DNA of 64,000 bases from Cellulomonas wangsupingiae. Its GTDB lineage: Bacteria > Actinomycetota > Actinomycetes > Actinomycetales > Cellulomonadaceae. The stretch covers positions 2,170,001 through 2,234,000 of the forward strand of contig NZ_CP101989.1 of NCBI RefSeq assembly GCF_024508275.1. The letters are read 5' to 3'. Under the pieces are notes generated by a model. It did no database searches. It worked only from the letters and a program-made list of their open reading frames with translations, and was not told the origin of the DNA. Of the stretch, positions 1 to 9,947 are shown piece by piece. Both the position numbers and the translations under genes were made by a program. Numbering within the stretch: the first letter of the stretch is position 1; each line of letters begins with the position of its first letter.

Positions 1-39
1 CGCGCCCGCCACCCCGGTGGCCACGCGCTCCCGTGCCGC

Positions 40-702
40 TCATCGTCCGTCCTCTCGTCCGTCGGTCGTGTCCACGCCCCCCAGCGACTCGATGTCCGGC
101 AGGTAGGGCGCCAGCGGAGGCAGCTCGTCGAGGCTCGACAGGCCCATCCGCTCCAAGAAGTATCCCGTGGTCCCGTAGAGCACCGCACCGGTGGCCGCGT
201 CGTGCGCGACCTCGGCGACCAGACCGCGCGTCGTCAGGGTGCGCATGACGCCGTCGACGCTGACCCCGCGCACGGCCGAGACCTGGCCCCGGCTGACGGG
301 CTGGCGGTAGGCGACGACCGCGAGCGTCTCGAGCGCGGCCTGCGTGAGCCGCTGGGTCTGCCCGTCCACCACGAAGCGTCCCACGACGTCGCCGTACGCG
401 GCCGCGGAGTAGATCCGCCACCCCTCACCGGCGCGGCGCAGCTCGAAGCCGCGCGGCCGTCCCCCGTGCTCGCCCCGGTACTCGGCCGCGAGCCGCTCGA
501 GCAGCGCCTCGACGCGCGCGGTCGGCAGGGCGAGCGCGGTGGCCAGCCGGACGGCGGGGACGGGCTCGTCGACGACCATGAGGACCGCCTCCAGCGCGGA
601 CAGCGCGCCGCCGGGCAGCGACTCGACGTCGAACGCGAGCTCGTCGGGCCCCGCCTCCTCGGTGGTCCCGTCGGTCGTCGCGGGTGCGACCTGGTCGTTC
701 AT
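40..702 (-). CDS. scpB: Segregation and condensation protein B (ScpB)
   Basis: Accessory subunit of the SMC-ScpA-ScpB complex, which compacts and segregates the chromosome in the cytoplasm. The 220-residue product has the ScpB pattern: an acidic N-terminal tail of about 28 residues, then two winged-helix repeats, including LSALEAVLMVVDEPVP near residue 34 and TQAALETLAVVAYRQPVSRGQV near residue 120. The C-terminal GTTGYFLERMGLSSLDELPPLAPYLP is characteristic of the family. Its ATG at 702 overlaps the scpA stop in an ATGA arrangement, so the two subunits are probably translationally coupled. Length is normal. In related genomes an rluB-type pseudouridine synthase usually follows; here only 39 bases remain before the window edge, so that cannot be seen. 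Confidence 0.95.
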   Translation of the reverse strand: MNDQVAPATTDGTTEEAGPDELAFDVESLPGGALSALEAVLMVVDEPVPAVRLATALALPTARVEALLERLAAEYRGEHGGRPRGFELRRAGEGWRIYSAAAYGDVVGRFVVDGQTQRLTQAALETLAVVAYRQPVSRGQVSAVRGVSVDGVMRTLTTRGLVAEVAHDAATGAVLYGTTGYFLERMGLSSLDELPPLAPYLPDIESLGGVDTTDGREDGR

Positions 703-1751
703 CTGACCGCCTCCTCGTGCGCGGGTCCGGCGACGTCGACGACGGGCGGCGGCCCGTCGTCGGCGTCACGGTCGAAGTCGTCCGACACGGTCACGTCGCC
801 GTCGTCGCTGCCGGTCCACCGCACGGTCAGCTCCCCGAGGGGCACGACCTGGTCGAAGGCCACGGCCCCCTCGCGGAACAGCTCGAGGAGCGCCAGGAAG
901 CGCACGACGACCACGACGGGCTCGCCGGCGTCCGCCGTCAGCGCGCGGAACGTCGTCGCCCCGTGGTGCCGCAGCCGGTCCACCAGGACCGCCGCCTGGT
1001 CACGCACACTGACGACGGGCGCGTGCAGGTGGCTGATGTCGACCCCGGGCGGCGGCGCCGGCGGGGTCAGGGCGCGGGCCGCGAGCTCCGCGAGCTGGTC
1101 GGCACCCATCTGCCACACCAGCTCCGGCAGGAGCGCGGCCAGGTGCGGCTCGAGCGGCACCTGGCGGCCGTACCGGCGCGACCCGGCCTCGAGCAGCGTG
1201 CCGAGGTCCCCCGCGACGACCTTGTACGCGCGGTACTGCAGCAGCCGGACGAAGAGCAGGTCACGGGCCTCCAGCAGCTCGAGGTCCTCGGCGTCCTCGA
1301 CCTGCGCCGACGGCAGCAGCCGCGCGGCCTTGAGGTCCAGCAGGGTCGCGGCGACGAGCAGGAACTCGCTGGCCTGGGACAGGTCCCAGTCCTTGCCGCC
1401 CTGCAGGGCCGCGCGCTCGGCGGCGCGGATGTGCGCGATGAACTCGTCGGTGACCTTGGCCAGCGCGATCTCCGTGATGTCCAGCTTGTGCTTCGCGATC
1501 AGCCCGAGCAGCAGGTCGAAGGGCCCGCTGAACACGTCGAGGTGGACCTCGAAGCCGGAGGACCCGGTCGGTGCGCTCTCCCCCGGCGCACCGCCGTCGC
1601 CCGCTGCGCCCGGCGGCGCGGCGTCGGGCGGCGACGTGGCGTCCGGTCCGTCGACGTGCGTGCGCGACGCGTCCTGGGTGCCGGGCGCGCCGTCAGGCGG
1701 CGTCGCCACGCGCCACGAGCTCGCGTGCGAGCCGGCGGTAGGCCTCGGCAC
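699..1751 (-). CDS. scpA: Segregation and condensation protein A (ScpA)
   Basis: Kleisin subunit that bridges SMC heads and binds ScpB. The conserved start of the family, FEVHLDVFSGPFDLLLGLI, lies at about residues 67-85, followed by the helical KHKLDITEIALAKVTDEFI segment and a C-terminal winged helix ending in a short acidic tail. The first 65 residues are low-complexity (Pro, Ala, Gly, Asp) and poorly constrained, so the start is uncertain. The GTG at 1751 lies inside parA and overlaps it by 59 bases; a GTG at 1709 would leave a 17-base overlap and is at least as plausible. Neither has a convincing Shine-Dalgarno sequence. The gene lies between parA and scpB in one transcription unit. Confidence 0.93.
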   Translation of the reverse strand: MPRPTAGSHASSWRVATPPDGAPGTQDASRTHVDGPDATSPPDAAPPGAAGDGGAPGESAPTGSSGFEVHLDVFSGPFDLLLGLIAKHKLDITEIALAKVTDEFIAHIRAAERAALQGGKDWDLSQASEFLLVAATLLDLKAARLLPSAQVEDAEDLELLEARDLLFVRLLQYRAYKVVAGDLGTLLEAGSRRYGRQVPLEPHLAALLPELVWQMGADQLAELAARALTPPAPPPGVDISHLHAPVVSVRDQAAVLVDRLRHHGATTFRALTADAGEPVVVVVRFLALLELFREGAVAFDQVVPLGELTVRWTGSDDGDVTVSDDFDRDADDGPPPVVDVAGPAHEEAVR

Positions 1752-2556
1752 CCGCGTGCGTCGGCGCGTACTGCGTGATCGGCTCGGCGGCCACGGTCGC
1801 GTCCGGGAACTTCACGGTGCGCCCGATCACCGTGTGCAGCAGCGTGTCGCCGAAGGCCTCGCGCACGCGGGTGACGACCTCGCGCGCGTGCAGGGTCCGC
1901 GAGTCGTACATCGTGGCCAGGATGCCGTCGACCTCGAGACGCGGGTTGAGGCGGTCGCGGACCTTCTCGATGGTCTCGATGAGCAGGGCCACGCCGCGCA
2001 GCGCGAAGAACTCGCACTCCAGCGGGATGAGGACGCCGTGGGACGCCGTCAGCGCGTTGACCGTCAGCAGCCCGAGCGACGGCTGGCAGTCGACGAGCAC
2101 GAGGTCGTAGTCGTCGAGGACGGGGCGCAGCGCGCGCGACAGGACCGACTCGCGGGCCACCTCGCCGACGAGCTGCACCTCCGCGGCCGACAGGTCGATG
2201 TTCGCGGGCAGCAGGTCCAGACCGGGGACCGCGGTCCGGCGCACGACCTCGTGGATGTCGGCGTCGCGCTCCATGAGCAGGTTGTAGACCGTGCGGTCGA
2301 GCTCGTGCGGGCTGATGCCCAGCCCGACCGACGCGGCGCCCTGCGGGTCGAAGTCGACGATGAGGACGCGGCGACCGTACTCGGCCAGCGCCGCGGCGAG
2401 GTTGATGGTCGTCGTCGTCTTGCCGACGCCACCCTTCTGGTTGCACATCGCGATGACCCGCGCCGGCCCGTGCGACGCCAGCGGCGCGGGCACGGGGAAA
2501 TCGGGCATGGGACGTCCCACCGCGTCGAGCTGCTGCTCGGTCGTCTCCTGGCTCAT
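1693..2556 (-). CDS. parA: ParA/Soj-family ATPase
   Basis: Walker-type ATPase of the chromosome-partitioning family, encoded apart from the origin-proximal parAB and next to scpAB, as is usual in Actinobacteria. The deviant Walker A motif CNQKGGVGKTTTTINLA lies at about residues 37-53, followed by VLIVDFDPQGAAS and the Walker B-like LVLVDCQPSLGLLT. I start the gene at the ATG at 2556 (MSQETTEQQ), giving 287 residues. Longer in-frame versions would add a basic, non-conserved leader and run into xerD. A GGTGAG lies just upstream of this ATG. The 3' end overlaps the scpA start. No parB is adjacent, so its partner here is not shown by the sequence. Confidence 0.9.
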   Translation of the reverse strand: MSQETTEQQLDAVGRPMPDFPVPAPLASHGPARVIAMCNQKGGVGKTTTTINLAAALAEYGRRVLIVDFDPQGAASVGLGISPHELDRTVYNLLMERDADIHEVVRRTAVPGLDLLPANIDLSAAEVQLVGEVARESVLSRALRPVLDDYDLVLVDCQPSLGLLTVNALTASHGVLIPLECEFFALRGVALLIETIEKVRDRLNPRLEVDGILATMYDSRTLHAREVVTRVREAFGDTLLHTVIGRTVKFPDATVAAEPITQYAPTHAGAEAYRRLARELVARGDAA

Positions 2557-2665
2557 CGGCTCACCATCTGCTCCCCGTCGCCCGTCCGGGCCCACCTCGC
2601 GGGCCAACCTACCGGAGCGCGGCCGGTGCACCGGGTACGACAGACCGGGCGCACCGCGATCCGCA

Positions 2666-3598
2666 TCACCGGGCACGCGGGTGGCTCGCGGCGTACACCT
2701 CGCGCATCGTGTCGGGCGTCACCATCGTGTAGATCTGCGTCGTCGTCACCGACGCGTGACCGAGCAGCTCCTGGACCACGCGGATGTCGGCACCGCCGGC
2801 GAGCAGGTGCGTCGCGAACGAGTGCCGCAGCGTGTGCGGGGACACGTGCGCGGCGTCGAGGCCGGCGCGCTCGGCGGCCGCGTGCAGCACGGCCCAGGCC
2901 GACTGCCGGCTCAGCCGCGCGCCGCGCGTGTTGAGGAAGATCGCGGCGTTGCCCCGCCCTGCCGCGGCGAGCACCGGACGACCGCGCACGAGGTACGCGT
3001 CGACCGCCTCGGCGGCGAACGACCCGACGGGCACGACGCGTTCCTTCCCGCCCTTGCCGAGGAGCCGCACCGCCGCGCGCCCGGGGGTCAGGTCGAGGTC
3101 GTCGACATCGAGGCCGACGGCCTCGGAGATCCGTGCGCCGGTGGAGTAGACCAGCTCGAGCAGCGCGCGGTCGCGCAGCGGCACCGGGCCGTCGCCCACG
3201 CCCGCGGCGTCCAGCAGCCGGCCGACGTCGTCGACGGAGATCGCCTTGGGGAGGCGTCGCGGCTGCGCCGGCGGGCGCACGTCCGCCGCGGCGTCGGTGG
3301 GCGCCAGCCCGTCCAGGGCGAGGAAGCGGTGCCAGCCGCGCAGCGCGACGACGCTGCGCGCCACGGAGGACGGCGAGAGCACCGCGCGGCCGTCCGACCC
3401 CGTGCGCAGCACCAGCACGTAGTCCTCGGCGTCGCGCCCCGTGATCTGCGCCGGCTCCGTGCGGCCGGACGCGCGCAGGTGCTCGACGTAGCGCGTCAGG
3501 TCCCTGCGGTACGCCGCGAGCGTGTGGGCGGCCAGGCCGCGCTCGACCGCGAGGTGCGCCAGGTAGCCCTCCAGCGCGGCGGTCAGGCGGTCGGGCAC
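2666..3598 (-). CDS. xerD: Site-specific tyrosine recombinase XerD
   Basis: Tyrosine recombinase that resolves chromosome dimers at dif together with XerC. The 310-residue protein has the N-terminal SAM-like DNA-binding domain (about residues 1-95) and a complete catalytic domain. Visible active-site residues are Arg in [12 protein letters not shown], Lys in [13 protein letters not shown], His and Arg in [12 protein letters not shown], His in [13 protein letters not shown], and the nucleophilic Tyr in that same segment. Length and position beside parA-scpAB fit the housekeeping XerD rather than a phage or integron integrase; no attachment site or mobile-element gene is nearby. The stop is 109 bases from the parA start chosen here. 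Confidence 0.93.
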   Translation of the reverse strand: MPDRLTAALEGYLAHLAVERGLAAHTLAAYRRDLTRYVEHLRASGRTEPAQITGRDAEDYVLVLRTGSDGRAVLSPSSVARSVVALRGWHRFLALDGLAPTDAAADVRPPAQPRRLPKAISVDDVGRLLDAAGVGDGPVPLRDRALLELVYSTGARISEAVGLDVDDLDLTPGRAAVRLLGKGGKERVVPVGSFAAEAVDAYLVRGRPVLAAAGRGNAAIFLNTRGARLSRQSAWAVLHAAAERAGLDAAHVSPHTLRHSFATHLLAGGADIRVVQELLGHASVTTTQIYTMVTPDTMREVYAASHPRAR

Positions 3599-3608
3599 GT
3601 CCGCGTCG

Positions 3609-4628
3609 TCACAGCGGGAGGAAGACGTCCACCGCGATCGCGACGGACAGCAGCGTGAGGTACGTGATCGACCCGTGGAACACGGTCATGGCGCGCAGCG
3701 GCGGGTGCTGGGGGTCACGGGCCCGGCACAGCAGCCCGACGCACAGCCACAGGAACCACCCGCCCAGGGCCGCGGCGACGGCCGCGTAGACCCAGGTCAT
3801 GCCGGCGACGGGCACCAGCAGCAGCGAGCACGCGATCATCGCGAGCGTGTAGGCGATCATCTCCCGAGCGACACGCGTGTCGGCCGCGACGACCGGCAGC
3901 ATGGGCACGCCCGCCGCGGCGTAGTCGCGCCGGAACTTCATCGACAGCGGCCAGTAGTGCGGCGGCGTCCAGAAGAACACCACACCGAACAGCAGGACCG
4001 CCGACCACGAGACACCGCCCGTGACGGCCGACCAGCCGATGACGACCGGCATGCAGCCGGCCGCGCCGCCCCACACGATGTTCTGCGGCGTGCGTCGCTT
4101 GAGGATCATCGTGTAGCCGACCACGTAGATGAGGATCGCGGCCGCGGTGAACACGGCCGACGCGGGGTTCACGGCGAACCACAGCCACGCGAGCGAGACG
4201 GCACCGAGCACGAGGCCGAACACCAGGGCGGCCCGCGGCGTGATGCGCCCCGTGACGATCGGCCGGCGGCGCGTACGGTTCATCACCTCGTCGATGTCGC
4301 GGTCGAGGTACTGGTTGAGGGTGTTCGCCGCACCGGCCGCGCCGGCCCCTCCGACGAGCGTCGCCACGACGAGACCGAGCGGGGGGAAGCCGCCTGCCGC
4401 GAGGAACATCGTCGGGATGGTCGTGATGAGGAGCAGCTCGATGACGCGGGGCTTGGTCAGGGCGACGTAGGCCGCGACCGTCCGGAGCGCCGCCGACCAG
4501 CCGTGGGCACGGTCGTCGTGCGCGTCGTGCGCGGGCGTCGGGACCGGGGTCCCGCCGCCGTCCACCGGGGCACCGGCGGGGGCGTCCGGTCGGCTCGCGT
4601 CCACGGACGCGGGGGTGGAGAGGCGCAC
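3609..4628 (-). CDS. ctaB: Protohaem IX farnesyltransferase (haem O synthase)
   Basis: Integral-membrane UbiA-family prenyltransferase that adds a farnesyl group to protohaem, giving haem O for aa3-type cytochrome oxidase. The prenyl-diphosphate binding motif [18 protein letters not shown] is present, as is the second aspartate-rich region around [16 protein letters not shown], with about nine hydrophobic segments. I chose the GTG at 4628 ([10 protein letters not shown]), preceded by GGAAACCGAAGC, giving 339 residues. Earlier in-frame starts would only add a proline- and arginine-rich leader. The remaining N-terminus, up to about residue 45, is still disordered-looking. It is divergent from tkt, a conserved actinobacterial arrangement. 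Confidence 0.93.
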   Translation of the reverse strand: MRLSTPASVDASRPDAPAGAPVDGGGTPVPTPAHDAHDDRAHGWSAALRTVAAYVALTKPRVIELLLITTIPTMFLAAGGFPPLGLVVATLVGGAGAAGAANTLNQYLDRDIDEVMNRTRRRPIVTGRITPRAALVFGLVLGAVSLAWLWFAVNPASAVFTAAAILIYVVGYTMILKRRTPQNIVWGGAAGCMPVVIGWSAVTGGVSWSAVLLFGVVFFWTPPHYWPLSMKFRRDYAAAGVPMLPVVAADTRVAREMIAYTLAMIACSLLLVPVAGMTWVYAAVAAALGGWFLWLCVGLLCRARDPQHPPLRAMTVFHGSITYLTLLSVAIAVDVFLPL

Positions 4629-5020
4629 GCGCTTCGGTTTCCGTTCGGCAGGTCGGGCGGGGGCTGCCGGCGTCCCGTCGCGGCGGGGGGGCGGCCGGGA
4701 CCGAGGTCCCGCCTGACATGGTACGCACCCTGCCCCGCGGGCGGCAGGAGGCCGCACTGTGACGGGGTCGTGCGCACACGTGAGTTCCGTCGCATCCGGG
4801 CGGGTCGCCGCGGTGCCGGGGGTCCGATCGGGCCTGGCAAACGTTTGCTACGGGGATGGAACGGGCGAGCGGCCCGCTCGACGCGCGCTATAGGCTCGCC
4901 ACCAGCAGACCTCCCCGTCCGACGACGCGACGGGGCCCAGACCGGGCGCGCCGCTCTTGGCGGTCGCCACCCGGAGACTCGGAACGACGCCCCGCGCGTG
5001 CGGGACGGGAATGAGGTGCG
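4629..5020. promoter_or_regulatory. Divergent ctaB/tkt control region
   Basis: This 392-base non-coding stretch separates ctaB (leftward) and tkt (rightward). It contains a candidate ctaB -10 box (TACCAT on the minus strand, 4718-4723), a candidate tkt -10 region (TATAGGCT, 4889-4896) and a 12-base palindrome at 4837-4848, listed separately. A short palindrome GGGACCGAGGTCCC (4697-4710) lies in the ctaB leader and may be chance in such GC-rich DNA. No open reading frame with coding character is visible here. Confidence 0.6.
4837..4848. promoter_or_regulatory. LacI-family-like operator palindrome
   Basis: GCAAACGTTTGC is a perfect 12-base inverted repeat with a central CG. This is the architecture bound by LacI/GalR-family regulators, and the core matches the known PurR-type consensus. 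It lies about 40 bases upstream of the putative tkt -10 box. No LacI-family gene is present in the window, so the regulator is unknown. That it controls tkt or ctaB is inference. Confidence 0.45.
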
Positions 5021-7189
5021 GTGAACGCGAAGGCTCCCCTGGCCACCACAGTCGGCTGGTCCGACCTGGACGTGCGAGCGGTGGACACCGTCCGCGTGCT
5101 CGCGGCGGACGCGGTCGAGAAGGTCGGCAACGGGCATCCCGGCACGGCGATCAGCCTCGCCCCGGCGGCCTACCTGCTCTACCAGAACGTGATGCGGCAC
5201 GACCCGACCGACCCGCACTGGCTCGGGCGGGACCGCTTCGTGCTGTCGGCGGGGCACTCGAGCCTCACGCAGTACATCCAGCTCTACCTCGCCGGCTTCG
5301 GCCTCGAGCTCGAGGACCTCGAGGCGCTGCGCACGTGGGGCTCCAAGACCCCGGGGCACCCCGAGTACCGCCACACCGCGGGCGTGGAGATCACGACCGG
5401 ACCGCTCGGCCAGGGCCTGGCCTCGGCCGTCGGCTTCGCGATGGCCTCGCGCCGCGAGCGCGGCCTGCTGGACCCCGAGGCGGCGCCCGGCACGAGCCCG
5501 TTCGACCACCACGTCTACGTCATCGCCTCCGACGGCGACCTGCAGGAGGGCGTGACCAGCGAGGCCTCCTCGCTGGCGGGCACCCAGGAGCTCGGCAACC
5601 TCGTCGTGCTGTGGGACGACAACCACATCTCGATCGAGGGCGACACGCAGATCGCCTTCACCGAGGACGTCCTCAAGCGCTACGAGTCCTACGGCTGGCA
5701 CGTGCAGTACGTCGACTGGACCGTCGGCGGCGAGTACCGCGAGGACGTCGACGCCCTGCACGCGGCGATCGAGGCGGCCAAGGCCGTCACCGACAAGCCG
5801 TCGTTCATCGGCCTGCGCACGCTCATCGCGTGGCCGACGCCGGGCAAGACGGACGACCACTCGTCGCACGGCTCGAAGCTGGGCGGCGACGCGATCCGCG
5901 GGCTGAAGGAGATCCTCGGCTTCGACCCCGAGAAGTCCTTCGAGGTGGCCCCCGAGGTCCTCGCGCACACCCGGTCGCTGGCCGACCGCGCCGCGACCGA
6001 GCGCGCCGCCTGGCAGCAGAAGTTCGACGCGTGGGCGAGCGCGAACCCGGACCGCAAGGCCCTGCTCGACCGCCTGCGCGCCGACGCCCTGCCCGAGGGC
6101 TGGACCGACGCGCTGCCGACGTTCCCCGCCGGCAAGGCCGTCGCGACGCGCGCCGCGTCGGGCGAGGTGCTCTCCGCGCTCGCCCCGGTGCTGCCCGAGC
6201 TGTGGGGCGGCTCCGCCGACCTCGCGGGGTCGAACAACACGACGATGAAGGGTGAGCCGTCGTTCCTGCCGGCGCACCGCTCGTCGCACGAGTTCGCCGG
6301 TGACGAGTTCGGCCGCACCCTGCACTTCGGCATCCGCGAGCACGCCATGGGCTCGATCCTGTCGGGCATCCGCCTGCACGGGCTGACCCGCCCCTACGGC
6401 GGCACGTTCTTCACGTTCTCCGACTACATGCGCGGCGCCGTGCGCCTGGCGGCGCTCATGGGCGTCAACGTGACGTACGTCTGGACGCACGACTCGATCG
6501 GCCTCGGCGAGGACGGCCCGACGCACCAGCCGGTCGAGCACCTCGCGGCGGTGCGCGCCATCCCCGGGCTCGCCGTCGTGCGGCCCGCGGACGCCAACGA
6601 GACGGCCGCCGCCTGGCGGGCGACGCTCGAGCGCACCGACGGTCCGGTCGCCCTCGTCCTGACCCGCCAGAACGTGCCCACGTTCCCGCGGGGCGAGGAC
6701 GGGTTCGCCACCACGGACGGTGTCGCCAAGGGTGCGTACGTGCTCCTCGAGGCGTCGTCGGGCACGCCCGACGTCGTGCTGATCGCCACCGGCTCGGAGG
6801 TCCAGCTCGCCGTCGAGGCGCGCGAGACCCTCGAGGCGTCGGGCGTCGCGACGCGCGTCGTGTCGGCCCCGTGCCTCGAGTGGTTCGCCGAGCAGGACGA
6901 CGAGTACCGCGAGTCGGTCCTCCCGTCCTCGGTGCGCGCACGGGTGTCGGTCGAGGCCGGCATCTCGCTGTCGTGGCACAAGATCCTCGGCGACGCCGGC
7001 CGTGCCGTCTCGCTCGAGCACTACGGCGCGTCGGCGGACTACCAGACGCTGTACCGCGAGTTCGGCATCACGGCCGACGCCGTGGTGGCCGCGGCGCACG
7101 ACTCGATCGGTGCCGCACGCGGGGCGCACGCCCCGTCCGACCGTCCGGACGCGTCCGCGCAGTCCGGCACCGGCGACCTGCCGGCCTGA
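5021..7189 (+). CDS. tkt: Transketolase
   Basis: Thiamine-diphosphate enzyme that moves two-carbon units between ketose and aldose phosphates in the non-oxidative pentose phosphate pathway. The 722-residue protein shows [19 protein letters not shown] near the N-terminus, the ThDP/Mg motif [19 protein letters not shown] followed by [13 protein letters not shown], the Pyr-domain segment [15 protein letters not shown], and [21 protein letters not shown]. It starts at a GTG preceded by GAGG. A tail of roughly 20 residues after the conserved end ([12 protein letters not shown]...) is non-conserved and makes it slightly longer than usual. It heads the operon tkt-tal-zwf-opcA-pgl/omt. A strong hairpin follows directly. 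Confidence 0.97.
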   Translation: MNAKAPLATTVGWSDLDVRAVDTVRVLAADAVEKVGNGHPGTAISLAPAAYLLYQNVMRHDPTDPHWLGRDRFVLSAGHSSLTQYIQLYLAGFGLELEDLEALRTWGSKTPGHPEYRHTAGVEITTGPLGQGLASAVGFAMASRRERGLLDPEAAPGTSPFDHHVYVIASDGDLQEGVTSEASSLAGTQELGNLVVLWDDNHISIEGDTQIAFTEDVLKRYESYGWHVQYVDWTVGGEYREDVDALHAAIEAAKAVTDKPSFIGLRTLIAWPTPGKTDDHSSHGSKLGGDAIRGLKEILGFDPEKSFEVAPEVLAHTRSLADRAATERAAWQQKFDAWASANPDRKALLDRLRADALPEGWTDALPTFPAGKAVATRAASGEVLSALAPVLPELWGGSADLAGSNNTTMKGEPSFLPAHRSSHEFAGDEFGRTLHFGIREHAMGSILSGIRLHGLTRPYGGTFFTFSDYMRGAVRLAALMGVNVTYVWTHDSIGLGEDGPTHQPVEHLAAVRAIPGLAVVRPADANETAAAWRATLERTDGPVALVLTRQNVPTFPRGEDGFATTDGVAKGAYVLLEASSGTPDVVLIATGSEVQLAVEARETLEASGVATRVVSAPCLEWFAEQDDEYRESVLPSSVRARVSVEAGISLSWHKILGDAGRAVSLEHYGASADYQTLYREFGITADAVVAAAHDSIGAARGAHAPSDRPDASAQSGTGDLPA

Positions 7190-7199
7190 CGCAGCAGAC

Positions 7200-7233
7200 G
7201 TCGGCGGGGCCGGCTGCGGCCGGCCCCGCCGAC
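7200..7233 (+). terminator. GC-rich hairpin between tkt and tal
   Basis: A perfect 14-bp inverted repeat (GTCGGCGGGGCCGG paired with its complement) with a 6-base loop, starting 11 bases after the tkt stop. No T-tract follows. It could be a partial terminator, a processing site or a 3' mRNA stabiliser that sets different levels of tkt and the downstream genes. Confidence 0.45.
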
Positions 7234-7275
7234 GAGCAGGACGTGGATGCACTCGTGGGACGAAGGGGAACGACG

Positions 7276-8409
7276 ATGACCTCCAGCACCACCCCCCTGC
7301 AGGCGCTGGCAGACGCCGGCGTCGCAGTGTGGCTCGACGACCTGTCCCGGCAGCGCATCGCGTCCGGCGGCCTCGCCGACCTGGTCCGTCGCGGCGTCGT
7401 CGGCGTCACCACCAACCCGACGATCTTCGCCTCCGCCCTCGCGGACGGCGACGCGTACGACGCCCAGCTGCGCACGCTCGCGGCGGACGGCGCGGCGGTC
7501 GAGGAGGCCGTCCTGCGGATCACGACCGACGACGTGCGCGACGCCTGCGACGTCCTGCGCCCCGTGTACGACGCGACCGACGGCGTCGACGGGCGCGTCT
7601 CGATCGAGGTGGACCCGCGGCTCGCCCGCGACACGGCCGCCACGATCGCGTCCGCCGAGACCATCTGGTCCGAGATCGAACGGCCGAACCTCTTCGTCAA
7701 GATCCCCGCGACGGTGGAGGGCCTGCCGGCCATCACGGCGGCCCTGGCCCAGGGCATCAGCGTCAACGTCACGCTGATCTTCTCGCTGCAGCGCTACCGC
7801 GCCGTGCTCGACGCGTTCGTCGAAGGGCTCGAGCAGGCGCGTGCCGCCGGCCTGGACCTGGCACCGATCGCGTCCGTCGCGTCGTTCTTCGTCTCGCGCG
7901 TCGACGCCGCCATCGACCCGCGGCTCGACGAGATCGGCTCCGACGAGGCCAAGGCGCTGCGCGGCACCGCCGCGATCGCGAACGCCCGCCTCGCCTGGGG
8001 CGTGTACCAGGACGTCGTCACGGGTGAGCGGTGGCAGGCGCTGGCCGCGGCGGGCGCGCGGCCGCAGCGCCCGCTGTGGGCGTCGACCGGCGTGAAGGAC
8101 CCCGCCTACCCGGACACGCGCTACGTCGACGAGCTGGTGGTGGCGGGCACCGTGAACACGATGCCCGAGAAGACGCTGGACGCCGTCGCCGACCACGGGG
8201 ACGTGCGGGGTGACACCGTCACGGGGACGCAGGACGCGTCCGCCGTCCTGCTCGACCGCATCGAGGCGCTCGGCATCTCCGTCGACGACGTGACCGAGAC
8301 GCTCGAGGTCGAGGGCCTGCGCAAGTTCGAGGCGTCCTGGGCCGAGCTGCTCGAGACGGTCGAGACCGGCCTCGCCCGCGCCGCGGGTGCGACCGGGACG
8401 GCCCGGTGA
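7276..8409 (+). CDS. tal: Transaldolase
   Basis: Transfers a dihydroxyacetone unit in the non-oxidative pentose phosphate pathway. The 377-residue product matches the long actinobacterial transaldolase type. Visible are [13 protein letters not shown] at the N-terminus, [11 protein letters not shown], and the Schiff-base lysine in [16 protein letters not shown] (about residue 142). Further on are [13 protein letters not shown] and the C-terminal [22 protein letters not shown] and [11 protein letters not shown]. The ATG at 7276 is supported by AAGGGGAACGACG. Longer in-frame starts would run back into tkt. Its TGA overlaps the zwf GTG by four bases, so translation is probably coupled. Confidence 0.97.
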   Translation: MTSSTTPLQALADAGVAVWLDDLSRQRIASGGLADLVRRGVVGVTTNPTIFASALADGDAYDAQLRTLAADGAAVEEAVLRITTDDVRDACDVLRPVYDATDGVDGRVSIEVDPRLARDTAATIASAETIWSEIERPNLFVKIPATVEGLPAITAALAQGISVNVTLIFSLQRYRAVLDAFVEGLEQARAAGLDLAPIASVASFFVSRVDAAIDPRLDEIGSDEAKALRGTAAIANARLAWGVYQDVVTGERWQALAAAGARPQRPLWASTGVKDPAYPDTRYVDELVVAGTVNTMPEKTLDAVADHGDVRGDTVTGTQDASAVLLDRIEALGISVDDVTETLEVEGLRKFEASWAELLETVETGLARAAGATGTAR

Positions 8410-9947
8410 GCCCCGCCAAGGTCGGGCCGGACCTCAACCCGCTGCGCGACGCGCGCGACCGGCGCCTGCCGCGCATCGCGGGGCCCTGCGGTCTCGTCAT
8501 CTTCGGTGTCACCGGGGACCTGGCGCGCAAGAAGCTCATGCCGGCCGTGTACGACCTGACGAACCGCGGCCTGCTGCCGCCCGGCTTCGCGCTGACGGGC
8601 TTCGCACGCCGCGACTGGGAGACCCAGGACTTCGAGCAGGTCGTCCGGGACTCGGTCAAGGAGTACGCACGCACGCCGTTCCGTGAGGCGACCTGGCGGC
8701 AGCTTTCCGAGGGGATCCGCTTCGTCCAGGGCACGTTCGACGACGACGACGCGTTCGACCGCCTCAGCAAGACGGTCGAGGAGCTCGACGTCACGCGCGG
8801 GACCGGCGGGAACCACGCGTTCTACCTGTCCGTGCCGCCCAGCTCCTTCCCCGTGGTCTGCGAGCAGCTCGCCCGGTCGGGCCTGTCGCAGCCGAAGGAG
8901 GGCACCTGGCGTCGCGTCGTCATCGAGAAGCCGTTCGGCCACGACCTGGAGTCGGCGCGCGAGCTCAACGACATCGTGTCCCAGGTCTTCAACCCCGACG
9001 ACATCTTCCGGATCGACCACTACCTCGGCAAGGAGACGGTCCAGAACCTGCTGGCGCTGCGCTTCGCGAACCAGCTGTTCGAGCCGATCTGGAACGGCAA
9101 CTACGTCGACCACGTGCAGATCACCATGGCCGAGGACATCGGCATCGGCGGACGCGCGGGGTACTACGACGGCATCGGCGCCGCACGCGACGTCATCCAG
9201 AACCACCTCCTGCAGCTCCTGGCCCTGACGGCGATGGAGGAGCCCGTCTCCTTCGACGCCGCGGCGCTGCGCGCCGAGAAGACCAAGGTGCTCTCGGCGC
9301 TGCGCCTGCCGCGCGACCTGGGCCGCCACACCGCCCGCGGGCAGTACACGGCCGGCTGGCAGGGCGGCGAGAAGGTCGTCGGCTACGCCGAGGAGGAGGG
9401 CTTCAACCCCGAGTCCACGACGGAGACGTACGCCGCGATCCGCGTCGACATCGACACGCGACGCTGGGCCGGGGTGCCGTTCTACCTGCGCACGGGCAAG
9501 CGCCTGGGCCGACGCGTCACCGAGATCGCGGTCGTGTTCAAGCGCGCGCCGCACCTGCCGTTCGAGGCGACCGCCGCCGCCGAGCTGGGCAAGAACGCGC
9601 TGGTGATCCGCGTCCAGCCCGACGAGGGCGTCACCCTGCGGTTCGGCGCCAAGGTGCCCGGCACCGCCATGGAGGTCCGCGACGTCACGATGGACTTCGG
9701 GTACGGCCACGCGTTCACCGAGTCCTCCCCCGAGGCGTACGAGCGCCTCATCCTCGACGTGCTGCTGGGCGACCCGCCGCTGTTCCCGCAGCACGAGGAG
9801 GTCGAGCTGTCCTGGAAGATCCTCGACCCCGTCACCGAGTACTGGGCGGGCAAGGGCAAGCCCGACGAGTACCGCGCAGGCACGTGGGGGCCCGCGTCGG
9901 CCGACGAGATGATGGCCCGCGACGGGCGCGCCTGGAGGCTCCCGTGA
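8406..9947 (+). CDS. zwf: Glucose-6-phosphate 1-dehydrogenase
   Basis: First enzyme of the oxidative pentose phosphate pathway; oxidises glucose 6-phosphate and yields NADPH. The 513-residue protein has the N-terminal dinucleotide-binding motif [17 protein letters not shown], the conserved [17 protein letters not shown], and the active-site signature [15 protein letters not shown] with the catalytic His. The substrate-binding FYLRTGKRL is also present. It starts at a GTG inside the tal stop (GTGA overlap), and its own stop overlaps the opcA GTG in the same way. This is the order expected in Actinobacteria, where OpcA is needed for full enzyme activity. Confidence 0.97.
   Translation: MSPAKVGPDLNPLRDARDRRLPRIAGPCGLVIFGVTGDLARKKLMPAVYDLTNRGLLPPGFALTGFARRDWETQDFEQVVRDSVKEYARTPFREATWRQLSEGIRFVQGTFDDDDAFDRLSKTVEELDVTRGTGGNHAFYLSVPPSSFPVVCEQLARSGLSQPKEGTWRRVVIEKPFGHDLESARELNDIVSQVFNPDDIFRIDHYLGKETVQNLLALRFANQLFEPIWNGNYVDHVQITMAEDIGIGGRAGYYDGIGAARDVIQNHLLQLLALTAMEEPVSFDAAALRAEKTKVLSALRLPRDLGRHTARGQYTAGWQGGEKVVGYAEEEGFNPESTTETYAAIRVDIDTRRWAGVPFYLRTGKRLGRRVTEIAVVFKRAPHLPFEATAAAELGKNALVIRVQPDEGVTLRFGAKVPGTAMEVRDVTMDFGYGHAFTESSPEAYERLILDVLLGDPPLFPQHEEVELSWKILDPVTEYWAGKGKPDEYRAGTWGPASADEMMARDGRAWRLP

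Noticed and set aside
202..2934. Long plus-strand open frame over scpB-scpA-parA
   Set aside because: It is antisense to well-supported genes and composed of Arg/Pro/Asp/His-rich text without motifs; in DNA this GC-rich, long frames opposite real genes are expected.
2666..3598. XerD as a mobile-element integrase
   Set aside because: Length, motifs and position next to parA-scpAB are those of the housekeeping recombinase; no att sites or mobile genes nearby.
4697..4710. Palindrome GGGACCGAGGTCCC in the ctaB leader
   Set aside because: Short GC-rich palindromes are frequent by chance here and nothing else supports regulator binding.
4457..7252. 931-codon minus-strand frame opposite tkt
   Set aside because: Antisense shadow of transketolase, no domain pattern.
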